From assembly GCA_913778905.1 (NCBI GenBank), contig CAJYYA010000001.1, positions 62,001 through 126,000 on the forward strand: a DNA stretch of 64,000 bases, read 5' to 3'. The translations under genes were made by a program, and so were the position numbers. The notes below the pieces were generated by a model. It saw only the letters and a list, made by a program, of their open reading frames with translations. It ran no database searches and was not told the origin of the DNA. Below, one piece after another: positions 17,625-25,951 of this stretch; position 1 is the first letter of the stretch; each line of letters opens with the position of its first letter. The stretch is from an uncultured Naasia sp. GTDB taxonomy: Bacteria; Actinomycetota; Actinomycetes; Actinomycetales; Microbacteriaceae.

Positions 17625-18173
17625 CTAGCTCAGCGCGTCCAGCGCCGCGACCGCGTTCGCGACGATCTCGTCGGGCAGGGCGTCGATGCTCACCACGACG
17701 CCGCCTTCGCCCTCTTCGAGCGGCTCGAGCGTCGCCAGCTGCGAGCCGAGCAGTGTCGTCGGCATGAAGTGCCCGGCCCGGTGTCCGAGACGGTCGGCGA
17801 GCAGCTCACGCGATCCATCGAGATAGACGAAGACGGTCTCCGGTTCGCCGTCGCGGAGGATGTCGCGGTAGACGCGGCGCAGCGCCGAGCAGGCCACGAC
17901 GACCGAACGCCCCAGGTCGGCCTCGGTACGGATGGTCTCCGCCACGATCCGCAGCCACGGCTCCCGGTCGGCGTCGGTGAGCGGAGTCCCGCCTCGCATC
18001 TTCTGCACGTTGGCCTCGGGGTGGAGGTCGTCGGCGTCGATGAAGTCGCACCCGAGCTCCGCCGCGAGCAGCGAGCCGATGGTCGACTTGCCGCTCCCCG
18101 AAGGCCCCATCACGACGATGGATCGTCTGATCTTCCCGTTCTCAGTCACCGTGCCCGACATTACCCGCTGCAC
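17625..18173 (-). CDS. gntK: Gluconokinase
   Basis: A 182-residue GntK-type kinase that phosphorylates D-gluconate to 6-phosphogluconate with ATP. The P-loop is GPSGSGKST near residues 23-31, followed by CDFIDADDLHPEANVQKMRGGTPLTDADREPWL, which holds the substrate-binding acidic residues. Then come CSALRRVYRDILR and HFMPTTLLGSQLATLEPLE, diagnostic for this family. GTG 18173 has AGGAAG at the right distance; ATG 18161 is an alternative. It is divergent from the GntR-family gene that probably controls it, and its product feeds Gnd, encoded at 21-22.5 kb. Confidence 0.93.
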   Translation of the reverse strand: MQRVMSGTVTENGKIRRSIVVMGPSGSGKSTIGSLLAAELGCDFIDADDLHPEANVQKMRGGTPLTDADREPWLRIVAETIRTEADLGRSVVVACSALRRVYRDILRDGEPETVFVYLDGSRELLADRLGHRAGHFMPTTLLGSQLATLEPLEEGEGGVVVSIDALPDEIVANAVAALDALS

Positions 18174-18184
18174 CTCTTCCTCTC

Positions 18185-18931
18185 ATGGGGGCCTCGATTC
18201 GGGCCCCTACTGTGTACTCCGTGACCGGAACCCTTCACGATCGAGTCGTCGAGACGCTCGGCGCCGATCTCGTCGAAGGACGGCTCCTCCCCGGCACCGT
18301 GCTGCTGACCGAGGACCTCGAGTCGCGTTTCGGCGTGAGCCGCTCGGTGGCGAGAGAAGCGGTCCGCGTGCTCCGTTCGCTGGGCATGGTCACCTCGGTC
18401 AAGAGCGTGGGGATCAGGGTCCTGCCGCGGGACGACTGGCATCATCTCGATCCGACGGTCATCTCCTGGCGCCTCGCCGGGCCGGAACGGGCCGACCAGT
18501 TGCGCTCGCTGGGCGAGCTGCGTCGCGCCGTCGAACCGCTCGCCGCGGAGCTCGCCGCGAGGCGGGCGACCCCCGAAGAAGCCGAGGAGCTCGCGGACCT
18601 CGCCACCGAGATGACCCGCTTGGGCGACGAGGGCGACGTGGCCGGCTTCCTGGAGCTGGACGTGCACTTCCACCGACTGATCATCGCCGCGAGCGGCAAC
18701 GAGATGCTCATCCCGATGGCGGACATGGTCGAGGCCATCCTGCGCGGGCGGACCGAGCACGGCTTGCAGCCCGTCCATCCGCACCCGGATGCCCTCCGCT
18801 GGCATCGAGAGGTCGCCACGGCCATCGCCGCGGGCGACAGCACAGCCGCCGCCACGGCGAGCCGGTCGATCGTGTCGCGCACGATCTCCGAGGTGACGCG
18901 GAAGCCCCCGACGCCCGACGTCGCGTCCTGA
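18185..18931 (+). CDS. GntR/FadR-family transcriptional regulator (FCD domain)
   Basis: About 235-248 residues. The N-terminal winged helix includes LLTEDLESRFGVSRSVAREAVRVLRSLGMV, the GntR recognition helix. The C-terminal all-helical FCD effector domain shows the metal or ligand pattern FLELDVHFHRLIIAASGN and a late HREVATAIAAGD. FadR-subgroup members of this type usually sense sugar acids. The gene sits back to back with gntK and beside idnD and idnO, so gluconate, ketogluconate or a phosphorylated form is the likely effector. The start is uncertain: ATG 18185 leaves only 11 bases to gntK, while GTG 18212 or 18221 is nearer where the wing domain begins. Confidence 0.85.
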   Translation: MGASIRAPTVYSVTGTLHDRVVETLGADLVEGRLLPGTVLLTEDLESRFGVSRSVAREAVRVLRSLGMVTSVKSVGIRVLPRDDWHHLDPTVISWRLAGPERADQLRSLGELRRAVEPLAAELAARRATPEEAEELADLATEMTRLGDEGDVAGFLELDVHFHRLIIAASGNEMLIPMADMVEAILRGRTEHGLQPVHPHPDALRWHREVATAIAAGDSTAAATASRSIVSRTISEVTRKPPTPDVAS

Positions 18932-19029
18932 CGGGCCGTCCCCGGCGAGTCGGCACGGACGCAGGTCGACGGGACGCTCGAGAGCGGGTAGGGCCCCGGC
19001 CGACCCGCCCCCAGAGCATCGAGCACCGA

Positions 19030-20052
19030 TCACAGGCGCAGCAGCACCTTCCCGCTCGTCGACGAGTCGAGGGCGGTCTGGAACGCGGCCTGCGTGTCGT
19101 CGATTCCGAACTCGTGCGTCACGACGCCCTCCACGTCCAGGGATCCGTCCGCGAATGCGGTGAGCACCTCGTCGATCTCGTCGTTGAAGCGGAACGAGCC
19201 GACGAGCTCGAGCTCGCGTGTGATCGCGAGGCTCATCAGCGCGGGCTGCTCGCCCGACGGCTGCAGGCCGACCATGACGACGCGGCCGCCTCGGGTCGCG
19301 CCGCGGATGGCGGACATGAGACCGCGAGGACTGCCGGAGGACTCGACGACGACGTCCGCCTGGACGGCCGCGATCTCGTCGGCCTCGGTCGCCTTGACGG
19401 TCGCGGTCGCACCGACCTTCCGGGCGATGCCGAGCGGCACGTCGTGCATGTCGACGGCCACGATCTCCGCGGCACCCGCGCGCTTGAGAACCGCGATGAC
19501 GAGTGCCCCGATGGGACCGGTCCCGATGACGAGGGCTCGTTTGCCAGCGACGTCGCCGGCCTTGGAGACGGCGTGCCATGCGACGGCCGCGGGCTCGGCG
19601 AGCGCCGCGTCCCGCAGCGAGAGACCTTCCGGCAGCACGCGGAGCATGCGCGTCGGCAGGGCGACGAGCTCGGCGAAGGCGCCTTCCGTGTGCGGCCGCC
19701 GCGCGGCACTGCCCAGGTACGTCGTGCCGGGTGCGAGGTTGGGACTGTCCTCCGGGTAGCGGACGCCCTCGACGGGCTTCGGCGTCGCGGGGTGGACCGC
19801 GACGAGAGCTCCGACCGCGGGGCCGGACCCGTCGGCCGCGGCCTGCTCGACCGTCCCGACGACCTCGTGGCCGAGAACCATCGGATCGACGAGCAGCGAC
19901 TCGCCCGCCGCGCCGTGGGTCCAGTAGTGCAGGTCCGACCCGCACACTCCCCCGAACGCGACGCGGATGAGCGCCTGATCGTCGGCCGGCGTCGGAGTCG
20001 GCCGCTCCTCGACCCGCAGGTCTCCCTTGGCATGAACAACCACCGCGCGCAT
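19030..20052 (-). CDS. idnD: L-idonate 5-dehydrogenase (zinc-dependent MDR family)
   Basis: A 340-residue zinc alcohol dehydrogenase. It keeps the catalytic zinc pattern (GGVCGSDLHYW, then GHEVVGTVE), but lacks the four-Cys structural zinc loop. The Rossmann segment is ALVIGTGPIGALVIAVLKRAGAAEIVAVD. DLHYW and the short lobe are characteristic of L-idonate 5-dehydrogenase, which oxidises L-idonate to 5-keto-D-gluconate. The start overlaps the idnO stop as TGATG, so the two are one operon. Exact substrate is inferred from family and neighbours. Confidence 0.85.
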   Translation of the reverse strand: MRAVVVHAKGDLRVEERPTPTPADDQALIRVAFGGVCGSDLHYWTHGAAGESLLVDPMVLGHEVVGTVEQAAADGSGPAVGALVAVHPATPKPVEGVRYPEDSPNLAPGTTYLGSAARRPHTEGAFAELVALPTRMLRVLPEGLSLRDAALAEPAAVAWHAVSKAGDVAGKRALVIGTGPIGALVIAVLKRAGAAEIVAVDMHDVPLGIARKVGATATVKATEADEIAAVQADVVVESSGSPRGLMSAIRGATRGGRVVMVGLQPSGEQPALMSLAITRELELVGSFRFNDEIDEVLTAFADGSLDVEGVVTHEFGIDDTQAAFQTALDSSTSGKVLLRL

Positions 20053-20825
20053 CAGACCACCACCGTCATCCCGCCGTCGACGAAGACGACCTGTCCGTTC
20101 ACGAAATCCGAGCCGTCGGACGCCAGCCAGACGGCGGGCCCCTTCAGATCGAGGGTCCTGCCCCAGCGCCTCGCCGGCGTGCGGCCCACGATCCAGGAGT
20201 TGAAGGCCTCGTCGTCGACGAGCTTCTGCGTCATCTCGGTGTGGATGTAGCCGGGCGCGAGAGCGTTGATCTGGATGCCGTGCTCGGCCCACTCGACCGT
20301 CATGGCACGGGTCAGGTTGCGCACCCCGCCCTTGGATGCCGTGTAGGCGCCGATCGAGGCGCGGGCCAGGTCGGTCTGCACCGAGGCGATGTTGATGATC
20401 TTGCCCCGACCGCGCTCGATCATGCCGCGCGCGACGGTGCGCCCGACGAGGAACGCACTGGTGAGGTTGGTGTCGATGACCCGCTGCCAATCGGCCGGGT
20501 CGAGGTCGAGGAGCGGCACGCGGTGCTGCACGCCGGCGTTGTTGACGAGGATCCGGATCGGACCGGCGGTGCGCTCGGCCTCGGCGACTCCCGCGACGAC
20601 CTGATCGGCGTCGGTGATGTCGAAGGCGACGGCGCGGATCCTGTCGTCACCGAAACGTCCCGCGAAATCTGCGCGCGTCTGCTCGAGACGGTCGGCATCG
20701 CGGCCGTGCAGGACGACCGTGGCGCCGGCCTCGGCGAGACCTTCGGCGATCTCGCGCCCGATCCCTCGACTCGAGCCGGTGACCAGGGCGACTCTGTCGC
20801 TCAGGTCGAACAGCGGGTGGGTCAT
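20052..20825 (-). CDS. idnO: Gluconate 5-dehydrogenase (SDR family)
   Basis: A 257-residue short-chain dehydrogenase. It interconverts 5-keto-D-gluconate and D-gluconate. The N-terminal cofactor loop is ALVTGSSRGIGREIAEGL, with HGRD after the second strand, where Arg favours NADPH. NNAGVQHRVPLLD and the catalytic Ser and Tyr-x-x-x-Lys (IASVQTDLARASIGAYTASKGGVRNLTRAMTVEWAEHGIQINALAPGYIHTEMT) follow. NAGVQHR and the FDLSDRVALVTG opening are typical of IdnO/Gno proteins. It is first in the idnO-idnD operon. Confidence 0.88.
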   Translation of the reverse strand: MTHPLFDLSDRVALVTGSSRGIGREIAEGLAEAGATVVLHGRDADRLEQTRADFAGRFGDDRIRAVAFDITDADQVVAGVAEAERTAGPIRILVNNAGVQHRVPLLDLDPADWQRVIDTNLTSAFLVGRTVARGMIERGRGKIINIASVQTDLARASIGAYTASKGGVRNLTRAMTVEWAEHGIQINALAPGYIHTEMTQKLVDDEAFNSWIVGRTPARRWGRTLDLKGPAVWLASDGSDFVNGQVVFVDGGMTVVV

Positions 20826-20881
20826 TGCTCCTCCTTCGGAACGGATCCGACCGACTCGACGACACGCGAAACGGTGTCGAG

Positions 20882-20894
20882 TAAATCAGATTTA
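20882..20894. promoter_or_regulatory. Palindromic operator candidate in the idnO/gnd divergent region
   Basis: A perfect AT-rich dyad TAAATCAGATTTA in otherwise GC-rich sequence, 57 bases before the idnO start and about 130 before gnd. Its size and symmetry fit a FadR-type GntR operator, and the GntR gene at 18.2 kb is the obvious candidate. Not seen elsewhere in the module. Confidence 0.5.
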
Positions 20895-21022
20895 TGGCAG
20901 ACTAACAGAACACGAGTCGAGGCCGACGCCCCGTCTCGCGGGTCCAGGCGAGCGGGTCTACGCTCGTCGGGGATCCATCCGGACAACGCAGATCCAGACA
21001 GAGCAGAACGAGGAGTATCGAC

Positions 21023-22477
21023 GTGTCGGCAGACCAGGCGAAGGCCAACATCGGAGTCGTCGGATTGGCGGTGATGGGCTCCAACCTCGCCCGAAACCTC
21101 GCCAGCCGCGAAGGCAACACTGTCGCGGTCTACAACCGCACGTACGAGAAGACCGAACACCTCCTCGCGGAGCACCCCGAGGCCGAGTTCGTCGCCTCCT
21201 CGACCTACGAGGAGTTCGCCGCGTCGCTCAGCACGCCGCGCACCGCGATCATCATGGTCAAGGCCGGCCGCGGCACCGACGCCGTGATCGATGAACTCGT
21301 CAAGGTCTTCGAGCCCGGCGACATCATCGTCGACGGCGGCAACGCCCTGTTCACCGACACCATCCGCCGCGAGCGCGCGGTGCGCGAGACGGGCATCAAC
21401 TTCGTCGGCGCCGGCATCTCGGGCGGTGAGGAGGGCGCCCTCCTCGGGCCCTCGATCATGCCCGGCGGATCGGCCGAGGCCTGGGAGACCCTGGGTCCCA
21501 TCCTCAAGTCCATCGCCGCTGTCGCGGAGGGCGAGCCCTGTGTCACGCACGTCGGCACGGACGGCGCCGGCCACTTCGTCAAGATGATCCACAACGGCAT
21601 CGAGTACGCCGACATGCAGCTCATCGCCGAGGCCTACGACCTGATCCGTCGCGGCACCGGCAAGACCCCGGCCGAGATCGCCGAGATCTTCGCCGAGTGG
21701 AACCGCGGCGAGCTCGAGAGCTACCTCATCGAGATCACCGCCGAGGTCCTCAAGCAGGTCGATGCCGACACGCAGAAGCCGCTCGTCGACGTGATCCTCG
21801 ACCAGGCGGGCGCCAAGGGCACCGGCGCCTGGACGGTGCAGACCGCCCTCGACCTGGGCATCCCCGTCTCGGGCATCGCCGAGGCCGTCTTCGCCCGCTC
21901 GCTCTCCTCGAAGCCCGCTCAGCGCGCGGCCGCGAGCGACCTTCCCGGCCCGTCGGAGGCCTGGACCGTCGACGACGCGGACGCCTTCATCGAGGACGTG
22001 CGACTCGCGCTGTACGCCTCGAAGATCGTCGCCTACTCGCAGGGCTTCGACGAGATCGTCGCCGGTGCCGAGCAGTACGACTGGGACATCAAGAAGGGCG
22101 AGATCGCGAAGATCTGGCGCGGCGGCTGCATCATCCGCGCCCAGTTCCTCAACCGCATCACCGAGGCCTACGACGAGGACCCCGGCCTGGTCGCTCTGCT
22201 GACCGCGCCGTTCTTCCGTTCGGCGCTCGAGCAGGCGCAGGAGGCATGGCGTCGCGTCGTCATCGCGGCGACCCGCGCGGGCATCCCCTCGCCGGCCTTC
22301 TCGTCGTCGCTCAGCTACTACGACGGGCTCCGCGCCGACCGCCTGCCGGCCGCCCTCGTGCAGGGCCAGCGCGACTTCTTCGGAGCGCACACCTACAAGC
22401 GCATCGACAAGGAGGGCACGTTCCACACGCAGTGGAGCGGCGACCGCACCGAGATCGAGGCGACCGACACGCACTGA
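21023..22477 (+). CDS. gnd: 6-phosphogluconate dehydrogenase, decarboxylating
   Basis: A 484-residue protein, the long NADP-type form. It oxidises 6-phosphogluconate to ribulose 5-phosphate, CO2 and NADPH. The N-terminal Rossmann motif is IGVVGLAVMGSNLARNLA. The substrate and catalytic segments are GAGISGGEEGALLGPSIMPGG and GHFVKMIHNGIEYADMQLIAEAYDL, with the catalytic Lys. The C-terminal helical domain holds KGTGAWTVQTALDLGIP. The tail FFGAHTYKRIDKEGTFHTQWSGDR is diagnostic. GTG 21023 has CGAGGAG nine to ten bases upstream. Next to gluconokinase and idonate genes, it completes gluconate entry into the pentose phosphate pathway, and probably also serves glucose metabolism. Confidence 0.98.
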   Translation: MSADQAKANIGVVGLAVMGSNLARNLASREGNTVAVYNRTYEKTEHLLAEHPEAEFVASSTYEEFAASLSTPRTAIIMVKAGRGTDAVIDELVKVFEPGDIIVDGGNALFTDTIRRERAVRETGINFVGAGISGGEEGALLGPSIMPGGSAEAWETLGPILKSIAAVAEGEPCVTHVGTDGAGHFVKMIHNGIEYADMQLIAEAYDLIRRGTGKTPAEIAEIFAEWNRGELESYLIEITAEVLKQVDADTQKPLVDVILDQAGAKGTGAWTVQTALDLGIPVSGIAEAVFARSLSSKPAQRAAASDLPGPSEAWTVDDADAFIEDVRLALYASKIVAYSQGFDEIVAGAEQYDWDIKKGEIAKIWRGGCIIRAQFLNRITEAYDEDPGLVALLTAPFFRSALEQAQEAWRRVVIAATRAGIPSPAFSSSLSYYDGLRADRLPAALVQGQRDFFGAHTYKRIDKEGTFHTQWSGDRTEIEATDTH

Positions 22478-22500
22478 CCTGCGCGTCCAGCCGGAGACAG

Positions 22501-22542
22501 CGAAGGGGCGGCCCGACGAGAGATCGTCGGGCCGCCCCTTCG
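22501..22542. terminator. Strong bidirectional terminator hairpin after gnd
   Basis: A perfect 19-bp stem (CGAAGGGGCGGCCCGACGA and its complement) with a GAGA tetraloop, 24 bases after the gnd stop and 49 before the end of the convergent dehydrogenase gene. It probably serves both directions. Confidence 0.9.
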
Positions 22543-22590
22543 TGTGTGCAGGGGGCCGACGACGCCGCGCGGCGTGATCGACCACGCCCG

Positions 22591-23616
22591 TCACCGCACC
22601 GACGCGGCGGTGCGTTCCGTCCAGGCGGGCGTCTCGAGCACGGCCTTGTTGACGACGAAACGAGGGGGGCGCCCCTCGAGGGCGTCGAGGATCGCGCGGA
22701 CGGCGCTGCGCCCGTTGCCGATCGACATCTCATCGGTCCAGCCGACCGAGTGGGGCGTGAGCAGCACGTTGTCCATGGACAGGAGCGGGTTCGACGGGTC
22801 GGTCGGCTCCTGCTCGAAGACGTCCAGCGCCGCGGCGCGGATCTCCCCCGCCCCGAGGGCGCGGATCAAGGCCTGCTCGTCGACGATCGGACCGCGCGCC
22901 ACGTTGACGAGCGTCGCCGTGGGCTTCATGCGGCGCAGGAAATCGTCGTCGATGAGGTGGTGCGTCTCGGGTGTGAGCACGGCCATCACCACGACGGCGT
23001 CGGCGCGTTCGGCCAGGGTCGGCAGGTCGACCAGCTCGGCGCCGAGCGCCTCGGCACGCTCGGCAGGTGCATACGGGTCGTAGGCGATGACGTTCACCCG
23101 GAACGGGGCGAGGAGGGTCGCGAAGTCGGTCGCAGTGCTGCCGAAGCCGACCAGTCCGACGGTCGTGCCGGTGAGGCCGCGTCCCATCCAGTCGGTGCGC
23201 TCGTCCCAGCGGGATTCGCGGGTCAGGCGGTCCTTGATCGACAGATTGAGCAGCGACCCGAGAAGCATGCCGAGAGCCGCGGTCGCGACCGGGCGCTGGG
23301 CGCCGTCGGGCGTGATCGTGACCGCGCTTCCCGCGGCCGTGCAGGCGTCGAGGTCGACCGCGTCGTAACCGACGCCGAAGCGTGCCAGCACGAGCGGCAC
23401 CTCGACGACGCCCTCGAAGGTCGAGGCGTCGACGGCCGGGGCGGCGAACAGGACGGCCGGGCGGCCGTCCACATCCTCGGGTCGGAGGACGGAGACGTTC
23501 TCGGGCAGGTACTCCCATTCGACGCCCGCGGCATCGAAGTCGTCGAGGCCGATGTCGCCCCACACGTTCTTCCCGTCGGGGCCGAGGAAATCGCGGCTCA
23601 CGCCTACTGGTCGCAT
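22591..23616 (-). CDS. D-2-hydroxyacid dehydrogenase family protein
   Basis: A 341-residue NAD-dependent dehydrogenase of the D-2-hydroxyacid or phosphoglycerate dehydrogenase type. The substrate half holds FGVGYDAVDLDACTAAG. The Rossmann motif is GLVGFGSTATDF; the third glycine of GxGxxG is replaced by Ala. The catalytic Arg is in VNVARGPIVDEQAL, Glu in DVFEQEPTDPSNP, and His in PHSVGWTDE. These enzymes interconvert a 2-keto acid and a D-2-hydroxy acid. It is the last gene of the importer operon, 25 bases behind the cyclase-family gene, so it likely acts on the imported compound. Substrate unknown. Confidence 0.85.
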   Translation of the reverse strand: MRPVGVSRDFLGPDGKNVWGDIGLDDFDAAGVEWEYLPENVSVLRPEDVDGRPAVLFAAPAVDASTFEGVVEVPLVLARFGVGYDAVDLDACTAAGSAVTITPDGAQRPVATAALGMLLGSLLNLSIKDRLTRESRWDERTDWMGRGLTGTTVGLVGFGSTATDFATLLAPFRVNVIAYDPYAPAERAEALGAELVDLPTLAERADAVVVMAVLTPETHHLIDDDFLRRMKPTATLVNVARGPIVDEQALIRALGAGEIRAAALDVFEQEPTDPSNPLLSMDNVLLTPHSVGWTDEMSIGNGRSAVRAILDALEGRPPRFVVNKAVLETPAWTERTAASVR

Positions 23617-23641
23617 GGCAGGGGTCCTATCTGGAAGGGGA

Positions 23642-24598
23642 TCAGAAGACGGCGATCGGGTTGACCGGGGATCCGGTCCCCGCCGCCACGTTGAGAGGCG
23701 CGACCGTGAACAGGAACTCGTAACGGCCCTGCTCGGCGGCGACGCGCGAGAGCTCTTCGAGGTCGAGGTTGTCGAGCAGCGGGATGCCGAGCGCCGTGAT
23801 CGCGAGGATGTGGATCGGCGAGTGCACGCCCGGCACGGGCGACGGGCGCATGTCGCTGTCGCCGTCGGAGCCCAGCAGCGCGATGTCGCGTTCGGCCAGC
23901 AGCGGCATGGCGTCGATGTGCAGGCCGGCACTGAGTCCGCCGGAATCCCACGCGCCGAGCTCGTTGCGACGGCGCTTGTGACCGGTGCGCAGCAGCACCG
24001 CGTCGGCCTCGCCGATCGAGACGCCGAGCTCGCGCTCCGCCTCCTCGAGGTCGGCGCGGTGCACGCCGGTGCCGGGTTCGAGCCAATCGGTCTTGCGCAC
24101 GACGGGCATGTCGATGAGCACACCGCGGCCGACGAACGGGCCGAGGGAGGCGACGGTGCCGTGATGGGCTCCGGTCGCATCGACCACCTCGCGGCTGCGG
24201 GCTCCACCGAACAACTCGCCTCGGTAGGCGATGTGGGCGAGGGCGTCGAGGTGGCTGGCCGACTTGCCGTGGTAGTCGATGCCGATGAAGTCTTTGTTGG
24301 TCGACGGCTCGGGCGCCTCGCGGTCGCCGAGGTCGGTCATGTGGTGCAGCGCCGGGCGGGGGTTGTCGATCTCGACCTCGGTGTTCCACGGAAGCGCCGT
24401 GGACACCGCGATGCCGGATTGCGCGAGCCGGGCGGCGGCCGCGACGGTGGCGGGCGTCACGATGTTGAACGCTCCGCGGCTCACATCCGCCCAGCGGTCC
24501 CAGCGCTTGAGGTCGGCGTAGGCCCTGTCGAAGGTGTCGATCTCGACGGTCTCCGTCGCCGGTGCGGCGGCCGGGGCCTGCGGGTCGTCCTGGCACAT
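23642..24598 (-). CDS. Cyclase family protein (kynurenine-formamidase fold)
   Basis: A 318-residue metal-dependent hydrolase of the cyclase family, named for its likeness to kynurenine formamidase and polyketide cyclases. The metal-site pattern is conserved: GIDYHGKSASHLDALAHIAYRG, close to the family HxGTHxDxPxH motif but with S-A-S-H-L-D-A, then TGHKRRRNE and a late HSPIHILAITALGIPLLDNLDL. Family members hydrolyse amides, lactones or similar bonds. It is encoded between an importer and a hydroxyacid dehydrogenase. A lactone or amide of a hydroxy acid is a reasonable but unproven substrate. Confidence 0.8.
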   Translation of the reverse strand: MCQDDPQAPAAAPATETVEIDTFDRAYADLKRWDRWADVSRGAFNIVTPATVAAAARLAQSGIAVSTALPWNTEVEIDNPRPALHHMTDLGDREAPEPSTNKDFIGIDYHGKSASHLDALAHIAYRGELFGGARSREVVDATGAHHGTVASLGPFVGRGVLIDMPVVRKTDWLEPGTGVHRADLEEAERELGVSIGEADAVLLRTGHKRRRNELGAWDSGGLSAGLHIDAMPLLAERDIALLGSDGDSDMRPSPVPGVHSPIHILAITALGIPLLDNLDLEELSRVAAEQGRYEFLFTVAPLNVAAGTGSPVNPIAVF

Positions 24599-24664
24599 GG
24601 TCTGCTCTCCTGATGCATCGAGGGGTGGATGGCTGGTGCGTCGAGCGCGACGCGGATGGTGGGT

Positions 24665-24713
24665 CGCGGATCGAGCCGGGGCAGCAGGGTGGGCCGCCCC
24701 GACTCGATCCGCG
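24665..24713 (-). terminator. Hairpin downstream of the binding-protein gene
   Basis: Arms at 24665-24682 (starting CGCGGATCGAG) and 24696-24713 pair over about 17 bases around a 13-base loop. It lies between the binding-protein stop and the cyclase gene. It probably attenuates transcription into the two enzyme genes, or stabilises the upstream message. Confidence 0.65.
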
Positions 24714-24754
24714 TGACGGTCCTCAGCGGGCCGTCGGTGTCACGCAGGTCGGTG

Positions 24755-25951
24755 TCACTTGCCCCAGACCTTCTTGTACACGTCGCGGTATCCGCTCGAC
24801 GGGTCGTAGACGTCACCCGAAGGCACGTTCTGCTTGGTGATGAGGGCGGGAGCAGCGACGAATCCCGAGTCCGAGTCCCCGGCGATGGCGCGGTTGGCCT
24901 CGTCGACCAGCTGCCAGCCCTGGAGGATGAGGGGCTCGGCCACGGTGGCGGCCTGGTAGTCGACGTTGCGAATGCGCTGGAACTCGGCGGCGTCGCCGTC
25001 ACCGGCCGCGACCGACTTGGGGGTTCCGGCCGGGTCCTTGCCGGCGGCGCGCAGAGCTTCCTGGGCGCCACCGAAGTAGTTGCCGTTGATCGCCAGCAGG
25101 TAGGTCAGCTTGTCGCCGTTCTCCTGCAGGAGGTTCGAGATCAGACCGGGCATGCGCTGTCCGGCCTCGGCGATGGGCGAGTCCTGGTAGGACAGCACCG
25201 AGCAGCCCGAGCAGGCTTCGATATAGGCCTTCATCGCATCGGCCTTGAGCACGGCGATGTCGTACTGGCCGTCCGTGAAGATCGCGGCCCCTGCCTTGCC
25301 GTCCGAGTCGGCGACCGCATAGGCGGCGGCCAGCTGCGACACCTTCAGCGGGTCGGTCGTGACGTTGGTGAAGAGTCCGTTGCCGGGACCGGAGGCCGGG
25401 CCGGCGTGCCAGCCGATGACCGGGATGTTCGCATCGTTCGCCTGCTTGATGCTCGTCGCCTGCTCGGTCGGGTCGAAGCCGCCCAGGATGATGGCGGCGG
25501 GCTGCGACGCGATGGCCTGGTTCATGGCGTCGGTGCGGCCCTGCGCGGTGGCCTTGCCGTCGTACTGATCGACCGTCCAGCCGATGGCCTGAGCGGCCTC
25601 GGCGACACCCTCACCGACGGTGTTGATGCCGCCGTTGGTGAGGTCGCTGCCGACGAACGCGACGCGGGCTCCCGGCTTCTGCGCGGTCGGGCCCGTGGAG
25701 GGAGGAGTGAAGCCCTCGGTCGACCCGAGGCTCGCTGTCACGAGCTTCTTCGAGAACTCGACCGCGTCCCCCGTGGGGAGGATCGAGGAGAAGTCCTCCG
25801 CGGCGGCGGAGGACGCCGTGCCCGATCCGCTGTCGGTCCCGGCCTGCTGGCCGACGCTCTCGCTGGAGCAGCCGGCGAGCGCCAGGGAGGCGATCAGCGG
25901 GAGGGCGAGGGCGGCGAGGCCGATGTGCTTCTTTGCACGCGTGTGACGCAT
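24755..25951 (-). CDS. Sugar-type ABC transporter substrate-binding lipoprotein
   Basis: A 398-residue lipoprotein. The signal peptide ends in the lipobox LALAGC, with Cys 28 as the likely lipidated residue, followed by a Ser/Gly/Ala-rich linker. The mature part is a type I periplasmic-binding fold of the RbsB class: ARVAFVGSDLTNGGINTVGEGVAEAAQAIGW, then QAIASQPAAIILGGFDP, then NANIPVIGWHA-type segments. It captures the ligand for the permease and ATPase encoded upstream and overlaps the permease stop (TGATG). The ligand is unknown; the paired hydroxyacid dehydrogenases suggest an acid or polyol rather than ribose. Confidence 0.9.
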   Translation of the reverse strand: MRHTRAKKHIGLAALALPLIASLALAGCSSESVGQQAGTDSGSGTASSAAAEDFSSILPTGDAVEFSKKLVTASLGSTEGFTPPSTGPTAQKPGARVAFVGSDLTNGGINTVGEGVAEAAQAIGWTVDQYDGKATAQGRTDAMNQAIASQPAAIILGGFDPTEQATSIKQANDANIPVIGWHAGPASGPGNGLFTNVTTDPLKVSQLAAAYAVADSDGKAGAAIFTDGQYDIAVLKADAMKAYIEACSGCSVLSYQDSPIAEAGQRMPGLISNLLQENGDKLTYLLAINGNYFGGAQEALRAAGKDPAGTPKSVAAGDGDAAEFQRIRNVDYQAATVAEPLILQGWQLVDEANRAIAGDSDSGFVAAPALITKQNVPSGDVYDPSSGYRDVYKKVWGK

